DNA of 64,000 nucleotides, taken from contig OY804583.1 of the NCBI GenBank assembly GCA_963680875.1, forward strand, positions 31,051,331 through 31,115,330. The letters run 5' to 3'. Below the pieces are notes generated by a model. The model was not told the DNA's origin. It did not search any database and saw only the letters and a program-made list of their open reading frames with translations. Shown piece after piece: positions 43,101-46,123 of this stretch (position 1 is its first letter; each line of letters starts with the position of its first letter). Origin of the DNA: Bathymodiolus brooksi (Eukaryota; Mollusca; Bivalvia; Mytilida; Modiolidae). A program made the position numbers and the translations under genes.

Positions 43101-44965
43101 ACTGAAAAATTGATATTTGTTACTTCTCCTCTATGTACGCAGCATTAGGGAGAAAGAGCAAAGACTGGTTGGCTCGGAATCAGGATAATGTGTCCGAGTG
43201 GGGCAACATGTCTACCTGCAGACTGTTGTTTCATTGAACTAGAACTTGAACTAAGCGTATTGATCTAGTACAGTGCCTGAAATGGACGGTCGCCCAGTCG
43301 ACAAATGCGACTAATATCTTATTCGGGCAACCAAAAGCTGCTCTAAATTAGGTAGTCACTGGCCCAACAAAAAACGTTTGGGCGATTGCCTATTAGACCG
43401 TTAAAAATTGTTGTTTTTCCGAAACCTGACATAAACTGTAACGGTAGATAACTCTTCTGTTCTAGTCGAAAACAGTTTGTTATGAGCACAGCGATTGGTC
43501 CAAATACATTTTTGTAGCCAATGAATACACAGCTAATGTAATTTACTGTTCTCCCCAATTATGTATTTTTATCGAGCCAATCAATACACGTTTCCTACAC
43601 GTTTTCATGTAATACACAAGTATTCACTAAATATTAGAAAAGAAACGTGTTTTTTTGTTTCTTTATGATTTAATTATTAAAATTGTTAAAAATCACGGAC
43701 GAAGTGGAAAGTTGTGAACAATAAAGAAAATTCTGTCAACTTATAATGTTTGCGATCTGGTATCCACGACCACGGTTCGGAAATTTATTCATTCAATCTG
43801 CTGCAAAATGTACATCATACAACATGTACGAATTTCATTTTACAGAAATTGAAAACCTTTTTGTGTCAATCCTTATATAATCATTGAAAAACTTTTCCCC
43901 AACAACGGAGAGAAAATCGTTGACAGTAATGTCAAACTACGGAAACGATCTGGCCTGTCACTTCTTTTAAACTTTTCATAGTTCATGTGTACACTGCTAC
44001 ATTTTAATGACAATTAGGAGTGGTTTTCTTTTTTGGAACCAGAACTTTTGTTTACAAATTAAAAAAAAACAGGAAAAGTTAACTGTTGTTTAATATATGA
44101 CAGAAAATGACAGCACCGTTTGTTATTTCAACAAACTGGTGAGATACTTGTTTGGAATGAATAACCAACTGACGTTACCCCGAACTGAGTGGTTATTTTA
44201 CTTTAAAATCACTTCTTCATAGTGGATTGAAACAAGTGATGTCACTCTGGGGAGTGCAAGAGCGGTCCTTGAAGTGGCATTAGTCTACTCTTTTCCGGAT
44301 GTCTTTAATGTGATCATGGCATTGATCTCCCCTTACACAAACCAGCCTTCTATTGTCCCCATCCGATGGACTAGCATCGTTTCTTAAGACCACCCTAGCC
44401 AATGGCGTCAAGGTTGTCAAAAAGGTTATAACAACTAAATTCAGGTTTCATTAGATAGCAATATATGCATTGGGGTGTTTTCGCAATTTCAGCTGCACAC
44501 CTGTACCTACCAAAATTACCTTGAAGACCCCCCCCCCCCCCCCCCCCCCAAACCCTCGTGAGACTAGTGAAAGAATTAATTTTAATGTTATTAATAAAAA
44601 TTAATTAATCTGAACTGTTTATATATTGATATCTGATGTCTTTTTTTCCAAAAAAAATGTCACAAAATGATTGGGCCACCATTCTGCCATTTGGACCAGT
44701 GACTCTAATTTTTTACTGGCCCAAAAATTTTTTTTCGGGCCAGCCAAAGGCTAGCCCTCATTTCAGGCACTGCTGGTACAGAGTGGATCTCATCATCAAC
44801 TCATTGAAATTAACTTGTTCTCGCCATGATATAGCTGAAATATTGCTGAGTTGACGTTAAACAACGTTCACTCACTCACTCACTCAAAATCTAATGAGTT
44901 AAATTTTGTATTACAGGTTGAATACAAATGCATACAGAATGTTTACATCATTTGACCATAAATAG
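10102..44965 (+). CDS. CERK: Ceramide-kinase-like lipid kinase (12 coding exons)
   Basis: Predicted to phosphorylate a lipid, probably ceramide to ceramide-1-phosphate at membranes, by family membership. Joined exons give 454 residues, against about 537 for vertebrate CERK. Residues 1-96 occupy the place of the PH-like domain. The catalytic domain follows: NPIGG 110-114, GGDGT 167-171, TGTGN 210-214, then AYGMFGD and RWLRRARY at 276-283. A second beta-rich region carries DGE at 425-427, and the chain ends '[12 protein letters not shown]'. The spacing of GVD...AVL...IIPTG, 'TSTLHIIKG' and YSV...YG..GD...RWL..ARY is CERK-like rather than sphingosine-kinase-like. Oddities: TGTGN, as in sphingosine and diacylglycerol kinases, replaces the AGST of vertebrate CERK; an aspartate usual after the HII.G strand is not seen (Y240-Y241-A242); the CERK cysteine cluster is absent. 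All eleven junctions keep frame, mostly phase 1. CERKL or another sphingoid kinase remains possible. Confidence 0.82.
11004..11216. mobile_element. Inverted-repeat element in intron 1
   Basis: Imperfect arms of about 50 bp (left 'CTAGTGTAGTATTTAATTGT', right ending 'TATGTCTTACACTAG') enclose about 110 bp that include 'CTAACCCTAACCCT'. It has no coding content and looks like a small MITE. Confidence 0.55.
11429..11626 (+). CDS. CERK: CERK-like exon 2 (PH-like region)
   Basis: The acceptor is 'TTTCTTTTCTTTTAG' and the donor GTATGG. Joined in phase 1 to exon 1 it reads [19 protein letters not shown] and ends '[10 protein letters not shown]'. It fills the place of the CERK PH-like domain, including a short helix just before the catalytic domain. 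Sequence conservation is weak here. Confidence 0.75.
11627..12059. other. Intron 2, 5' part
   Basis: No gene is seen. A fragment at about 11832-11900 ('GGTTTAACCCTGCCACATTG' and following) belongs to a dispersed repeat also present at about 14832 and 24843, and in reverse at about 39870. Confidence 0.5.
12060..12705. repeat. Minisatellite, 46-bp unit (about 14 copies)
   Basis: The unit is about 46 bp, built from 'CCACCCTTGAGACAATTG', 'CACATGCCTCTTTGACAG' and 'ACCTAAG'. Four early units carry a 5-bp addition (CTAATATAAG) and are 51 bp long. Units differ mainly in GAAGC/GTGGC/GAGGC after CAATT. Open frames on the minus strand are the repeat read through. Confidence 0.95.
12778..14066. repeat. 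Minisatellite, 33-bp unit (about 39 copies)
   Basis: The unit of 33 bp combines 'TTTTGACTAGAACCAG' with 'TTGCCACAGCTGTACAG'. Because 33 is a multiple of three and the unit lacks stops in several frames, long open frames appear on both strands (for example 12973-14115 plus). Variants such as GACTGG, GATTAG and TTTACTAG are mixed through the array, which points to repeated unit conversion or slippage. It lies wholly within intron 2. Confidence 0.97.
14438..14515 (-). mobile_element. SINE-A head fragment
   Basis: The reverse complement gives the SINE-A head (strand of CGTGGTCGTGATCG, TAGTGGATTTACAACTACC and the 'CACCACTA' segment). The body is missing. Confidence 0.65.
14820..15000. repeat. Dispersed repeat 'CTAGTTTAACCCTGCCAC'
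   Basis: Shares its start and several internal blocks ('TTATTGAAGTG', 'GCGGTCATG', 'TTTGTTTTTCA') with 24833-25005 and in part with 11832-11900. I recall it as a common bivalve interspersed repeat. No ends or target duplications were identified. Confidence 0.5.
15151..15282 (+). CDS. CERK: CERK-like exon 3 (catalytic domain start)
   Basis: The acceptor is 'TCATCTTCTTCAG' and the donor GTATGT; phase 1 on both sides. It encodes the first catalytic strand and loop, '[14 protein letters not shown]', then '[18 protein letters not shown]'. NP-x-GG is the conserved opening motif of the diacylglycerol-kinase catalytic fold. Confidence 0.88.
15312..15368 (-). mobile_element. SINE-A tail fragment
   Basis: 'GGTGTTTAACGC...CAGTATTTCAGCTATATCGTG' is the reverse complement of the SINE-A 3' end. 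It is short and diverged. Confidence 0.55.
15700..15816 (+). mobile_element. SINE-A fragment, diverged
   Basis: 'GAAGTTTGTCATTGACTTGT', 'GACAGGTTGGTGG' and 'ATATTGTTGAAAGTGACATT' match SINE-A in order, with the central block degraded. Confidence 0.6.
15828..16010 (-). repeat. Dispersed repeat C (minus copy)
   Basis: Member of a family seen many times here. In this orientation it runs 'GAAGTTACCAAACGGATAATC' in part, a CGAAGGACAGA block, 'CAAACGGAAAAAAATGG' and ends near 'GGGGGTGAACGCAGATGCTT'. Other copies lie at about 16785, 27135, 39925, 41465, 42250, 42770, 48420, 51780, 53560, 54710 and 55750. I recall it as abundant in bivalves; the element type is unknown to me. Confidence 0.55.
16127..16190 (+). 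CDS. CERK: CERK-like exon 4
   Basis: The acceptor is 'GAGGCCTATTTTAG' and the donor GTAAGT; phase 1 in, phase 2 out. It encodes '[20 protein letters not shown]', the helix between the first strand and the GGDGT strand, as in the CERK and sphingosine-kinase fold. Confidence 0.85.
16785..16862 (+). repeat. Dispersed repeat C fragment (plus)
   Basis: 'TTTCGGAGCACCTGAGTTC', 'ACCCCCGGTTTT' and a following 'TCGATCTTTAGTTTT' match the conserved end of repeat C. It sits immediately before the SINE-B tail. Confidence 0.55.
16863..16934 (+). mobile_element. SINE-B tail, adjacent to the exon 5 acceptor
   Basis: 'AACTTGTTCTCGCC', 'CATAGCTGAA', 'GGCGTTAAGCACTCACTCAC' is the 3' end of the second SINE family here, SINE-B. 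Its (ACTC)n end stops about 12 bp before the acceptor AG of exon 5 (16945-16946), so it supplies the pyrimidine-rich stretch. Confidence 0.75.
16947..17092 (+). CDS. CERK: CERK-like exon 5 (GGDGT nucleotide-binding motif)
   Basis: The acceptor 'ACTCAGTATAATTGTAG' follows a SINE tail; the donor is GTAAAC. It encodes '[18 protein letters not shown]', then '[13 protein letters not shown]' and 'IPLAIIPTG'. GGDGT is the phosphate-loop-like motif that binds ATP in this fold. The GVD...AVL...IIPTG spacing is CERK-like. Confidence 0.92.
17188..17266 (-). mobile_element. SINE-A head fragment
   Basis: 'GTGGTGATAGTCACTGATTG', 'AGTTGTAAATCCAACTAC' and '...CACGAAGGCCCCC' are the reverse complement of the SINE-A head. 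Confidence 0.6.
17500..17990 (+). repeat. Partial tandem copies of the exon 6 splice boundary
   Basis: The block 'TTTCTGTAATAG' + 'GTACTGGTAATG', identical to the real exon 6 boundary (18585-18608), also occurs at about 17569-17592 and 17925-17948. Each copy is followed by 'TGGGT.ACTAT.TTTGATATC' and 'CAATGTATGTA'; that flanking part also occurs once more before 17540. The second and third copies are separated by a MITE (17645-17911). The copied exon start soon meets a TGA in the natural frame, so its use would truncate the protein. Confidence 0.8.
17645..17911. mobile_element. MITE with poly-G-edged terminal inverted repeats
   Basis: The ends are 'AGGGAACAACCATTTAACTT' + GAA + a G-run and the complementary C-run + 'TTCAAGTTAAATGATCGGTC' + CCT. 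The 267 bp have an AT-rich interior with repeated 'ATTCTGA' words and no open frame of note. Relatives lie at 28188-36161 (split) and 6279-6299 (solo end). I could not fix a target duplication. Confidence 0.8.
18597..18671 (+). CDS. CERK: CERK-like exon 6 (TGTGN motif)
   Basis: The acceptor is 'TTGTTTTCTGTAATAG' and the donor GTATGT; phase 1 on both sides. It encodes '[20 protein letters not shown]' and 'LHIIKG'. TGTGN is the standard second nucleotide-site motif of diacylglycerol and sphingosine kinases; vertebrate CERK has a serine here. Two extra copies of the acceptor and exon start lie upstream in intron 5. Confidence 0.9.
18697..18754 (-). mobile_element. SINE-A, 3' part, left of the LINE insertion
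   Basis: 'TTTAACAGCACTTTCAACAA' and 'TATTTCAGTTATATCAT' are the reverse complement of the SINE-A 3' end. The copy is broken at 18754 and resumes at 24665 beyond the LINE. Confidence 0.8.
19102..22882 (-). pseudogene. LINE ORF2: AP endonuclease + reverse transcriptase, two lesions
   Basis: ORF2 would nick target DNA and copy the LINE RNA. Order along the protein: AP endonuclease from 22882 ('ILSMNVRGL', 'CFQETHS', then 'FCGDWNV', 'SRIDYFLVS', '[10 protein letters not shown]'), a linker, and the reverse transcriptase ('[10 protein letters not shown]', 'VDFEKAFDS', '[13 protein letters not shown]', '[12 protein letters not shown]'). Near the C-terminus is a cysteine/histidine cluster '[18 protein letters not shown]', as in other L1-type ORF2 proteins. 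The frame is broken twice: a one-base shift at about 22508-22545 and an in-frame TAG at 21400-21402. The rest is open, about 1,260 codons in all, so the damage is recent and light. This copy should not make a full ORF2 protein. Confidence 0.9.
23581..24546 (-). CDS. LINE ORF1: coiled-coil RNA-binding protein
   Basis: Intact frame of 321 codons from an ATG at 24546 ('[12 protein letters not shown]'); the frame is open slightly further upstream without an ATG. Residues from about 60 to 170 are rich in E, K and L with heptad spacing, consistent with a trimerising coiled coil. Next comes a compact domain with '[11 protein letters not shown]' and '[18 protein letters not shown]', which resembles the RRM plus C-terminal domains of L1 ORF1p. 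Its role would be binding LINE RNA and chaperoning reverse transcription. It ends about 700 bp before ORF2. Confidence 0.8.
   Translation of the reverse strand: MFRTLLSTSYGKSSEKPKPVQTVQTLLAAKIGNEKQKKKTPKRPNIEVSMDSSSDLTIELTNFQNDLDIIKDSMDGVVTKTDLDKSLADIVKKSDLETVVTSIVTKLLDSFKKEINEKISEKSNKQTKAIENLTKENEELREQIAGQRKKMSEIQKQVADNEIISKEALQMSNYNQQYSRKFNIKIMNYPENKDEKIRDIFVKDIVKDKLNVKVDSSEIQAIHRIPGKIGEARPVIVKLVNSEVKYRIMRAKKNLPKKETVRLVDDVTKHNMGLITGLRNCKELVESAWYFNCSVYGKTFDEKRIKFDIFDDINNKIAKRH
24665..24750 (-). mobile_element. SINE-A, body part, right of the LINE insertion
   Basis: 'GGCTGTCAGTTTTTTGGTGG', 'AGAAAACCACCTTAAACC' and 'GCAAGTCACTAACAAAC' continue the SINE interrupted at 18754. The head is missing. 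Confidence 0.8.
24833..25005. repeat. Dispersed repeat 'CTAGTTTAACCCTGCCAC'
   Basis: Second clear copy of the repeat at 14820-15000, sharing 'ACTAGTTTAACCCTGCCAC', 'TATTGAAGTGTCTGT' and 'GAACGGTCATG'. It has no coding content. Confidence 0.5.
25283..25930 (+). repeat. 69-bp tandem array derived from the exon 7 splice boundary
   Basis: Nine units of 69-70 bp, each starting near 'GATTGGTTCTTTTAAA', run directly into the real acceptor of exon 7 (25937). The second half of each unit ('AAGACAAAAG', then 'CAGTGTTTGGTAACTTCTGT') matches the first 40 bases of exon 7. In the natural frame the older units still read [13 protein letters not shown] and [13 protein letters not shown], against [13 protein letters not shown] in the exon. 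The units at about 25382 and 25451 keep an AGGAAAGA junction; the six newest have 'TTGTAAAGA' instead and so have lost the acceptor AG. Confidence 0.9.
25938..26084 (+). CDS. CERK: CERK-like exon 7 (RWLRRARY region)
   Basis: The acceptor 'CTCATTAATATAG' is weak in pyrimidines; the donor is GTAAGT; phase 1 on both sides. It encodes '[17 protein letters not shown]', '[16 protein letters not shown]' and '[12 protein letters not shown]'. YSV...YG..GD...RWL..ARY is the best CERK signature in the gene. Its first 40 bases are the source of the tandem array immediately upstream. The aspartate most relatives carry in the first strand is not evident. Confidence 0.9.
26085..27346. other. Intron 7
   Basis: Mostly AT-rich. 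A small SINE-B fragment lies at about 26352-26400 ('CAGCTCAGCATACGTTTG', 'TCTAGTACAAAGC') and a repeat-C copy at 27135-27290 ('CCGGAGCACCTGCGTTCAC', 'CCCCGATTTTACTTGGGTTC'). No exon is supported. Confidence 0.5.
27347..27416 (+). CDS. CERK: CERK-like exon 8
   Basis: The acceptor is 'TATATTCTATGTAG' and the donor GTAAGT; phase 1 in, phase 2 out. It encodes '[20 protein letters not shown]' and 'YEY', the helix and strand after RWLRRARY. It joins exon 9 through TG|G (Trp). Confidence 0.85.
27718..27995 (+). mobile_element. SINE-B, diverged copy
   Basis: Has the tRNA-like head with 'GTGGGTTCGAGCCCTGTTAG', then 'CTCGGAATCGGAATAAT', 'GAGTGACATGTCTACC' and the tail 'TGATATAGCTGAAGATGTGC'. The final (ACTC)n is lost. 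Confidence 0.75.
28188..28223. mobile_element. Left end of a split poly-G MITE
   Basis: 'AGGGAACGACCATTTAACTT' + GAA + 13 G is the left terminal repeat of the family at 17645. The matching interior and right end are at about 35900-36161. Removing 28224-35891 would leave a MITE of ordinary length. Confidence 0.7.
29583..29728 (+). mobile_element. SINE-A fragment (body and tail)
   Basis: 'GTACAACATTATGTGACAAAG', 'GTGGTTTTCTCCAGGTCC' and 'GAAAGTGGTGTTAAACATC' follow SINE-A order. The head is missing. Confidence 0.7.
29992..30206 (-). other. Possible coiled-coil exon, unidentified
   Basis: An open minus-strand stretch lies between acceptor-like 'TTACTTACCAG' and donor-like GTAAAT. It encodes '[17 protein letters not shown]', then a Q/L/E-rich run ('[19 protein letters not shown]') that looks like a short coiled coil. 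A CxxC precedes it. I do not recognise the protein; it could be an exon of a nested gene, a transposon-protein piece, or chance. The acceptor tract is poor. Confidence 0.2.
30445..30587. repeat. Long palindrome (143 bp)
   Basis: Imperfect inverted arms of about 65-70 bp: 'CTATATTGGAAATTGTTGGG' at the left and '..ATCATTTCCAATATAG' at the right, with 'GTATCTATACAT' and 'CATGTATAGATAC' paired inside. The centre is 'GAAAGCTTTGCTTTC'. It can form a near-complete hairpin. Confidence 0.8.
30599..30720. repeat. Second palindrome, perfect 36-bp arms
   Basis: The left arm begins 'GGTCATTCGACTTTCCTTTG' (30599-30634); the right arm (30685-30720) is its complement. The 50-bp centre contains 'GGAGTCAAGGCATTTGCC' on the minus strand. 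It begins 12 bp after the previous palindrome. Confidence 0.85.
30730..32790. other. Intron 8, middle part
   Basis: AT-rich with homopolymers (C-run at 31280-31292, another at 32116-32124). Several overlapping open frames at 31547-32233 on both strands have no family resemblance or splice support that I can see. Confidence 0.4.
32794..32857 (+). other. Exon-like segment that would break the frame
   Basis: A strong acceptor (TTTATTTGTTTTCAG) and a donor (GTATTT) bound 64 nt. From exon 8 it reads '[18 protein letters not shown]', but it ends in phase 0 while both possible next exons need phase 2. Inclusion would therefore cause a stop soon after. It may be a regulatory 'poison' exon or chance. 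Confidence 0.25.
32928..33195 (+). mobile_element. SINE-B copy
   Basis: 'GATCATGGGTTTGAGCTC' (box-B-like), 'AAACAAAGACT', 'CAGACTGTTATTTCAGTG', 'CGCCATGATATAGCT' and the tail 'GCATTAAACAACTAAACAAC' occur in family order. Moderately diverged. Confidence 0.75.
33647..33722 (+). CDS. Possible alternative terminal exon of the CERK-like gene
   Basis: The acceptor is 'TAATTTTATTTCAG'. From exon 8 (TG|G, Trp) it reads '[19 protein letters not shown]' + 'QFREY' and stops at TGA 33720-33722. It begins GAAA and is acidic like exon 9 (36241), with which it would be mutually exclusive. The product (about 332 residues) would keep the ATP-site motifs and lose the C-terminal DGE part. No donor lies before the stop, so it would be a last exon. 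No clear AATAAA was found soon after. Confidence 0.4.
33960..34142 (-). mobile_element. SINE-A copy with internal deletion
   Basis: The reverse complement gives the head (CATCTTGATCGTATGGTAG), 'AAGTTGTGAGTTCAAATCC' and the tail block 'AAAGATTGTTAAAAGTGGCG'. About 70 bp of the body are missing. Confidence 0.7.
34425..34728 (+). mobile_element. SINE-B, well preserved
   Basis: 'GAGTGCGCTAGATTGTGGG', 'TTCGAGCCCTGTTCGGGTC', 'GGCTCGGAATCAGAATAATG', 'TGAGCTAGCACTATAAAA', 'CGCCATGATATAGCTGAAAA' and the tail 'GGCGTTAAGCAACAATCACT'. The extreme 5' head is replaced. Confidence 0.8.
35290..35880. repeat. Degenerate tandem repeat, about 40 bp
   Basis: Repeated 'AAAATGACAAAGTCCAACTT' and 'TCCGAACTTTTTCCG' blocks, about 14 units with many substitutions. 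The minus-strand frame at 35461-35823 is this repeat read through. It forms the right inner edge of the 28224-35891 segment. Confidence 0.75.
35892..36161. mobile_element. Interior and right end of the split poly-G MITE
   Basis: After a G-run, 'GGTTATGGTTTTTTTCTAAA', 'ATTCTGATTTTGGTGGAGG' and the ending 'TTCAAGTTAAATGGTCGGTC' + CCT match 17660-17911 closely. Its own left terminal repeat is missing here and is found at 28188-28223. Confidence 0.75.
36241..36305 (+). CDS. CERK: CERK-like exon 9
   Basis: The acceptor 'TTTATTCTAATGAAAACAG' lies 80 bp after the MITE end; the donor is GTAATT; phase 2 in, phase 1 out. It encodes '[19 protein letters not shown]' + 'MT', an acidic surface segment. 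Only one frame is open, and it fits both neighbours. It sits where vertebrate CERK has a variable insert. Confidence 0.7.
36448..36710 (+). mobile_element. SINE-A, full length
   Basis: One of the most complete copies: head 'GGTGGCCGTGATCCTATGG', box-B-like 'GTTCGAATCCC', 'GTGTACTCGATGCAACATT', central 'GGGTACTCCAGCTTCC' and tail 'GGCCTTAAACACCATAACCC'. Useful as a local reference for the family. Confidence 0.85.
36784..36923. repeat. Palindrome with 30-bp arms
   Basis: 'ATAACATATAGTTGAGAGGG' + 'TGATAGATCA' at 36784-36813 faces its complement at 36894-36923. The spacer also has partial symmetry ('GTTGTCAACTC' / 'GAGGTTGACAATG'). Confidence 0.85.
37396..38467. mobile_element. Non-autonomous DNA transposon, copy 1 (6-bp TSD)
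   Basis: The ends CAGTGCCTGAAATG and CATTTCAGGCACTG are exact 14-bp inverted repeats. The sequence CTTATA flanks both sides (37390-37395 and 38468-38473). The 1,072 bp have no transposase frame. The termini look hAT-like, but hAT elements normally make 8-bp duplications, so the superfamily is left open. Confidence 0.85.
38574..38662. repeat. Short tandem repeat, 32-bp unit
   Basis: Almost three copies of 'AGGGCAGATAACATGTTATT' + 'GCCCTTCACAAG'. Each unit is partly self-complementary (GGGCA.ATAACATGTTAT.GCCC). Confidence 0.85.
38764..38950 (+). mobile_element. SINE-A copy, head lost
   Basis: 'GTTTGAATCCCACTGATGG', 'GAGGTGTACTCAATACATC', 'TCTGGTTTCCTCTACCAATA' and the tail 'GCATGAAACACCATTACTC' are in order. 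It ends about 100 bp before exon 10. Confidence 0.75.
39054..39241 (+). CDS. CERK: CERK-like exon 10
   Basis: The acceptor is 'TTGCTTCTTTTATCGATAG' and the donor GTAAGC; phase 1 in, phase 0 out. It encodes '[18 protein letters not shown]', then '[20 protein letters not shown]'. This matches the second-domain strands of CERK and sphingosine kinase, where a short loop leads to D/G-x-(M/L)-x-(L/I)-(V/I) and an SR-x motif. Confidence 0.85.
39636..39782 (+). mobile_element. SINE-A copy (body and tail)
   Basis: 'GTACAACATTATGTGATAAA', 'GACTTGCGACAGGTTGGTGG', 'CTCTGGGTTTTCCAG' and the tail 'GGCTTTAAACACCATCACG'. The head is missing, and there is a small duplication around 'CCAATATTAATACAACTG'. Confidence 0.75.
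39860..40290 (-). repeat. Dispersed repeat C, long minus copy
   Basis: 'CAATATGTGTTGGACACC', 'CCTCCTACAAGCAACTGGAG', 'GAGCAACACAGACCCCAC' and the flanking 'GGCAGGGTAAAACTAG' match the other copies. Open frames across it on the minus strand do not resemble a protein family. Confidence 0.5.
40708..40832 (+). mobile_element. SINE-A copy (body)
   Basis: 'CTTATGTGATAAAGAATGTC', 'TCTCCAGGTCCTCCGGTTTC' and 'GGCACGATATAACTGAAATA'. It is cut at the end, before the usual tail. Confidence 0.75.
40920..41251 (+). mobile_element. SINE-B, full length, upstream of exon 11
   Basis: The head 'GCCGCATCAGTGGTGTAGTG' + 'GTTAGC' is tRNA-like, with a box-B-like 'GTGGGTTCCAGCCC'. The body 'CAAACCAAAGACTATAAAAT' and the tail 'GCGTTAAACGACAATCACTC' follow. 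It ends about 32 bp before exon 11. Confidence 0.85.
41284..41423 (+). CDS. CERK: CERK-like exon 11 (DGE motif)
   Basis: The acceptor 'TTGATATATTGCAG' comes soon after a SINE-B tail; the donor is GTATGT; phase 0 in, phase 2 out. It encodes '[11 protein letters not shown]', '[20 protein letters not shown]' and '[11 protein letters not shown]'. The NLDGE loop is the hallmark C-terminal motif shared by sphingosine and ceramide kinases. Confidence 0.9.
41465..41930 (+). repeat. Dispersed repeat C copies with a solo MITE end
   Basis: Two partial copies share 'CTTGTGTACCCAAT', 'GTGTCTCTG.ATTGT' and 'CCCCTTTGGTT'. A terminal repeat of the 7611 MITE (CAGTCATCTGTCAAAAGTAT) sits at 41818-41837. A small 'CTCGGACCGTATG.AAGAC' repeat lies at about 41640-41750. 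Confidence 0.5.
42240..42965 (-). repeat. Dispersed repeat C copies
   Basis: 'GACAATGGCCAAAAG', 'GGACAAACAACGATCTAC' and 'AAGATCGAG' at 42250-42480, and again at about 42775-42960 where it ends '...GGTTGGTGAATTCATGTG'. The lysine-rich open frame at 42234-42485 is this repeat read through. Confidence 0.5.
43019..43270 (+). mobile_element. SINE-B, 5' part, split by a DNA transposon
   Basis: 'CCACATCGGTGGTGTAATGG' head, 'CAAACCAAAGACTGAAAAAT', 'GGCTCGGAATCAGGATAATG' and 'GCGTATTGATCTAGTA', after which copy 2 of the 37396 transposon begins. The SINE resumes at 44773. Confidence 0.85.
43271..44772. mobile_element. Non-autonomous DNA transposon, copy 2, nested in a SINE
   Basis: Same ends as copy 1 (CAGTGCCTGAAATG ... 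CATTTCAGGCACTG). Flanks CTAGTA (43265-43270) and CTGGTA (44773-44778) are a 6-bp target duplication with one change. The first 980 bp match copy 1 closely. Copy 2 then has about 420 bp (44249-44670) that copy 1 lacks, including a long C-run at 44527-44550. Confidence 0.85.
44773..44885 (+). mobile_element. SINE-B, 3' part, next to exon 12
   Basis: Continues the SINE broken at 43270: 'CTGGTACAGAGTGGATCTC', 'CTTGTTCTCGCCATGATATA' and 'GACGTTAAACAACGTTCACT' with a (CACT)n tail. The tail ends about 31 bp before exon 12. Confidence 0.85.
44917..44965 (+). CDS. CERK: CERK-like exon 12 (terminal, with stop)
   Basis: The acceptor is 'AAATTTTGTATTACAG'. Joined in phase 2 to exon 11 it reads '[16 protein letters not shown]' and stops at TAG 44963-44965. 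The run after DGE resembles the end of CERK, where a strand is followed by x-(V/Y)-R-(L/M)-F. A second acceptor at 45281-45282 is also phase-compatible but gives a tail without this resemblance. Confidence 0.75.
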
Positions 44966-44977
44966 AATCTACAGCAT

Positions 44978-45215
44978 ACATGTGAAACAACCTAGTAGTT
45001 ATATGAAGTGGATACATTATAATGTGGCCTTAAAATACTGATATCTTACAGTGCCGTGCTGTGAAACAACCTAATAGTTATATGACATGGATACATGATA
45101 CTGTATCCTTAATATACTGATATCTTACAGTGCCGTGCTGTGAAACAATCTAATAGTTATATGACGTGGATACATGATACTGTATCATTAATATACTGAT
45201 ATCTTACAGTGCTGT
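44978..45215. repeat. Three-copy tandem repeat, about 79 bp
   Basis: Units share 'GTGAAACAACCTA.TAGTTA', 'TATGA.GTGGATACAT' and 'ACTGATATCTTACAGTGC'. The array starts 13 bp after the stop of exon 12, so it probably lies in the 3' UTR. Each unit ends in an acceptor-like 'TCTTACAG'. Confidence 0.85.
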
Positions 45216-46123
45216 ATTCAGTTTTTATTTTCTACAATTCAATATAAATTATATGTTTTCTATTATATTTGGAATATTTTAGTTTTCCACCCTATTATCA
45301 TCAGACCTATGGACTAAAGTGATCCTCAGTGTTTTACGAAGGTCGATTATGCATCTAACTGTAATGAAGTCGAACAGATCAAATATTATTCAAAAGCCTG
45401 AGAGTCAGGAGTCCTTATTAGGTTATTTTTGGTACAATTTGGCAATATTTCATTGTAATATTTATAATTTGTCAGGAAAACAGGTTGGGTTTCCAACCCC
45501 GGAACACTTTTCCTGGATTTGTCAGTGTAACGAGCTGGAACATATTTGTTTGTAATTAATCAGAAACCTTATTTATCATATTGATATACATAATATATAT
45601 TCTAAGATGTTTATAGACAACACAGGGAACAAATGATTGTTTCCCACATATTCCTGATGTGATCGATGGTTTAGATGAAATTTGCAATCAAATAATGATC
45701 AGTTATTAAAACCCTCTTGATTCGTAAAACAACACAGAAAATTAAAAAGATGAGTAACATGAAACCCACCGATAAACCAAGAATGAACACATGTATTTGA
45801 GACGTATTCCCGTTTCATCACAATATTTTGTTGTACATTGTACTCGCTCATTTTTAATCGTAAACGTGCTCTTGTGATGGATGTAGCAGCAATATTACTG
45901 CACATGTCACGTTAAACATATATCAATCAATCAATCAATCAGATATTGTTCAGGGTAATTTAAATCACTTAAGCGATTATTTTCTTATTTATTATTTACT
46001 ATTTGATAAATTTATATACTGAAATATATTTTATATTGTAACATAAATGACCTGTTTTCATTTGATGTGTTCATTAATTATTCATCATTACAAACCATGG
46101 TCTATTATCTGGAATGGAGAGGT
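45216..46123. other. AT-rich region downstream of the kinase gene
   Basis: Probably 3' UTR and flank. I saw no definite AATAAA placed to end the transcript. A repeat-C fragment lies at about 45710-45800 and a (CAAT)n run at about 45924-45940. Confidence 0.4.

Noticed and set aside
45283..45322. Alternative terminal exon of the kinase (ends YGLK and stop)
   Set aside because: It is phase-compatible, but the tail lacks the strand and R-(L/M)-F pattern seen in exon 12. It is kept only as a possible minor form.
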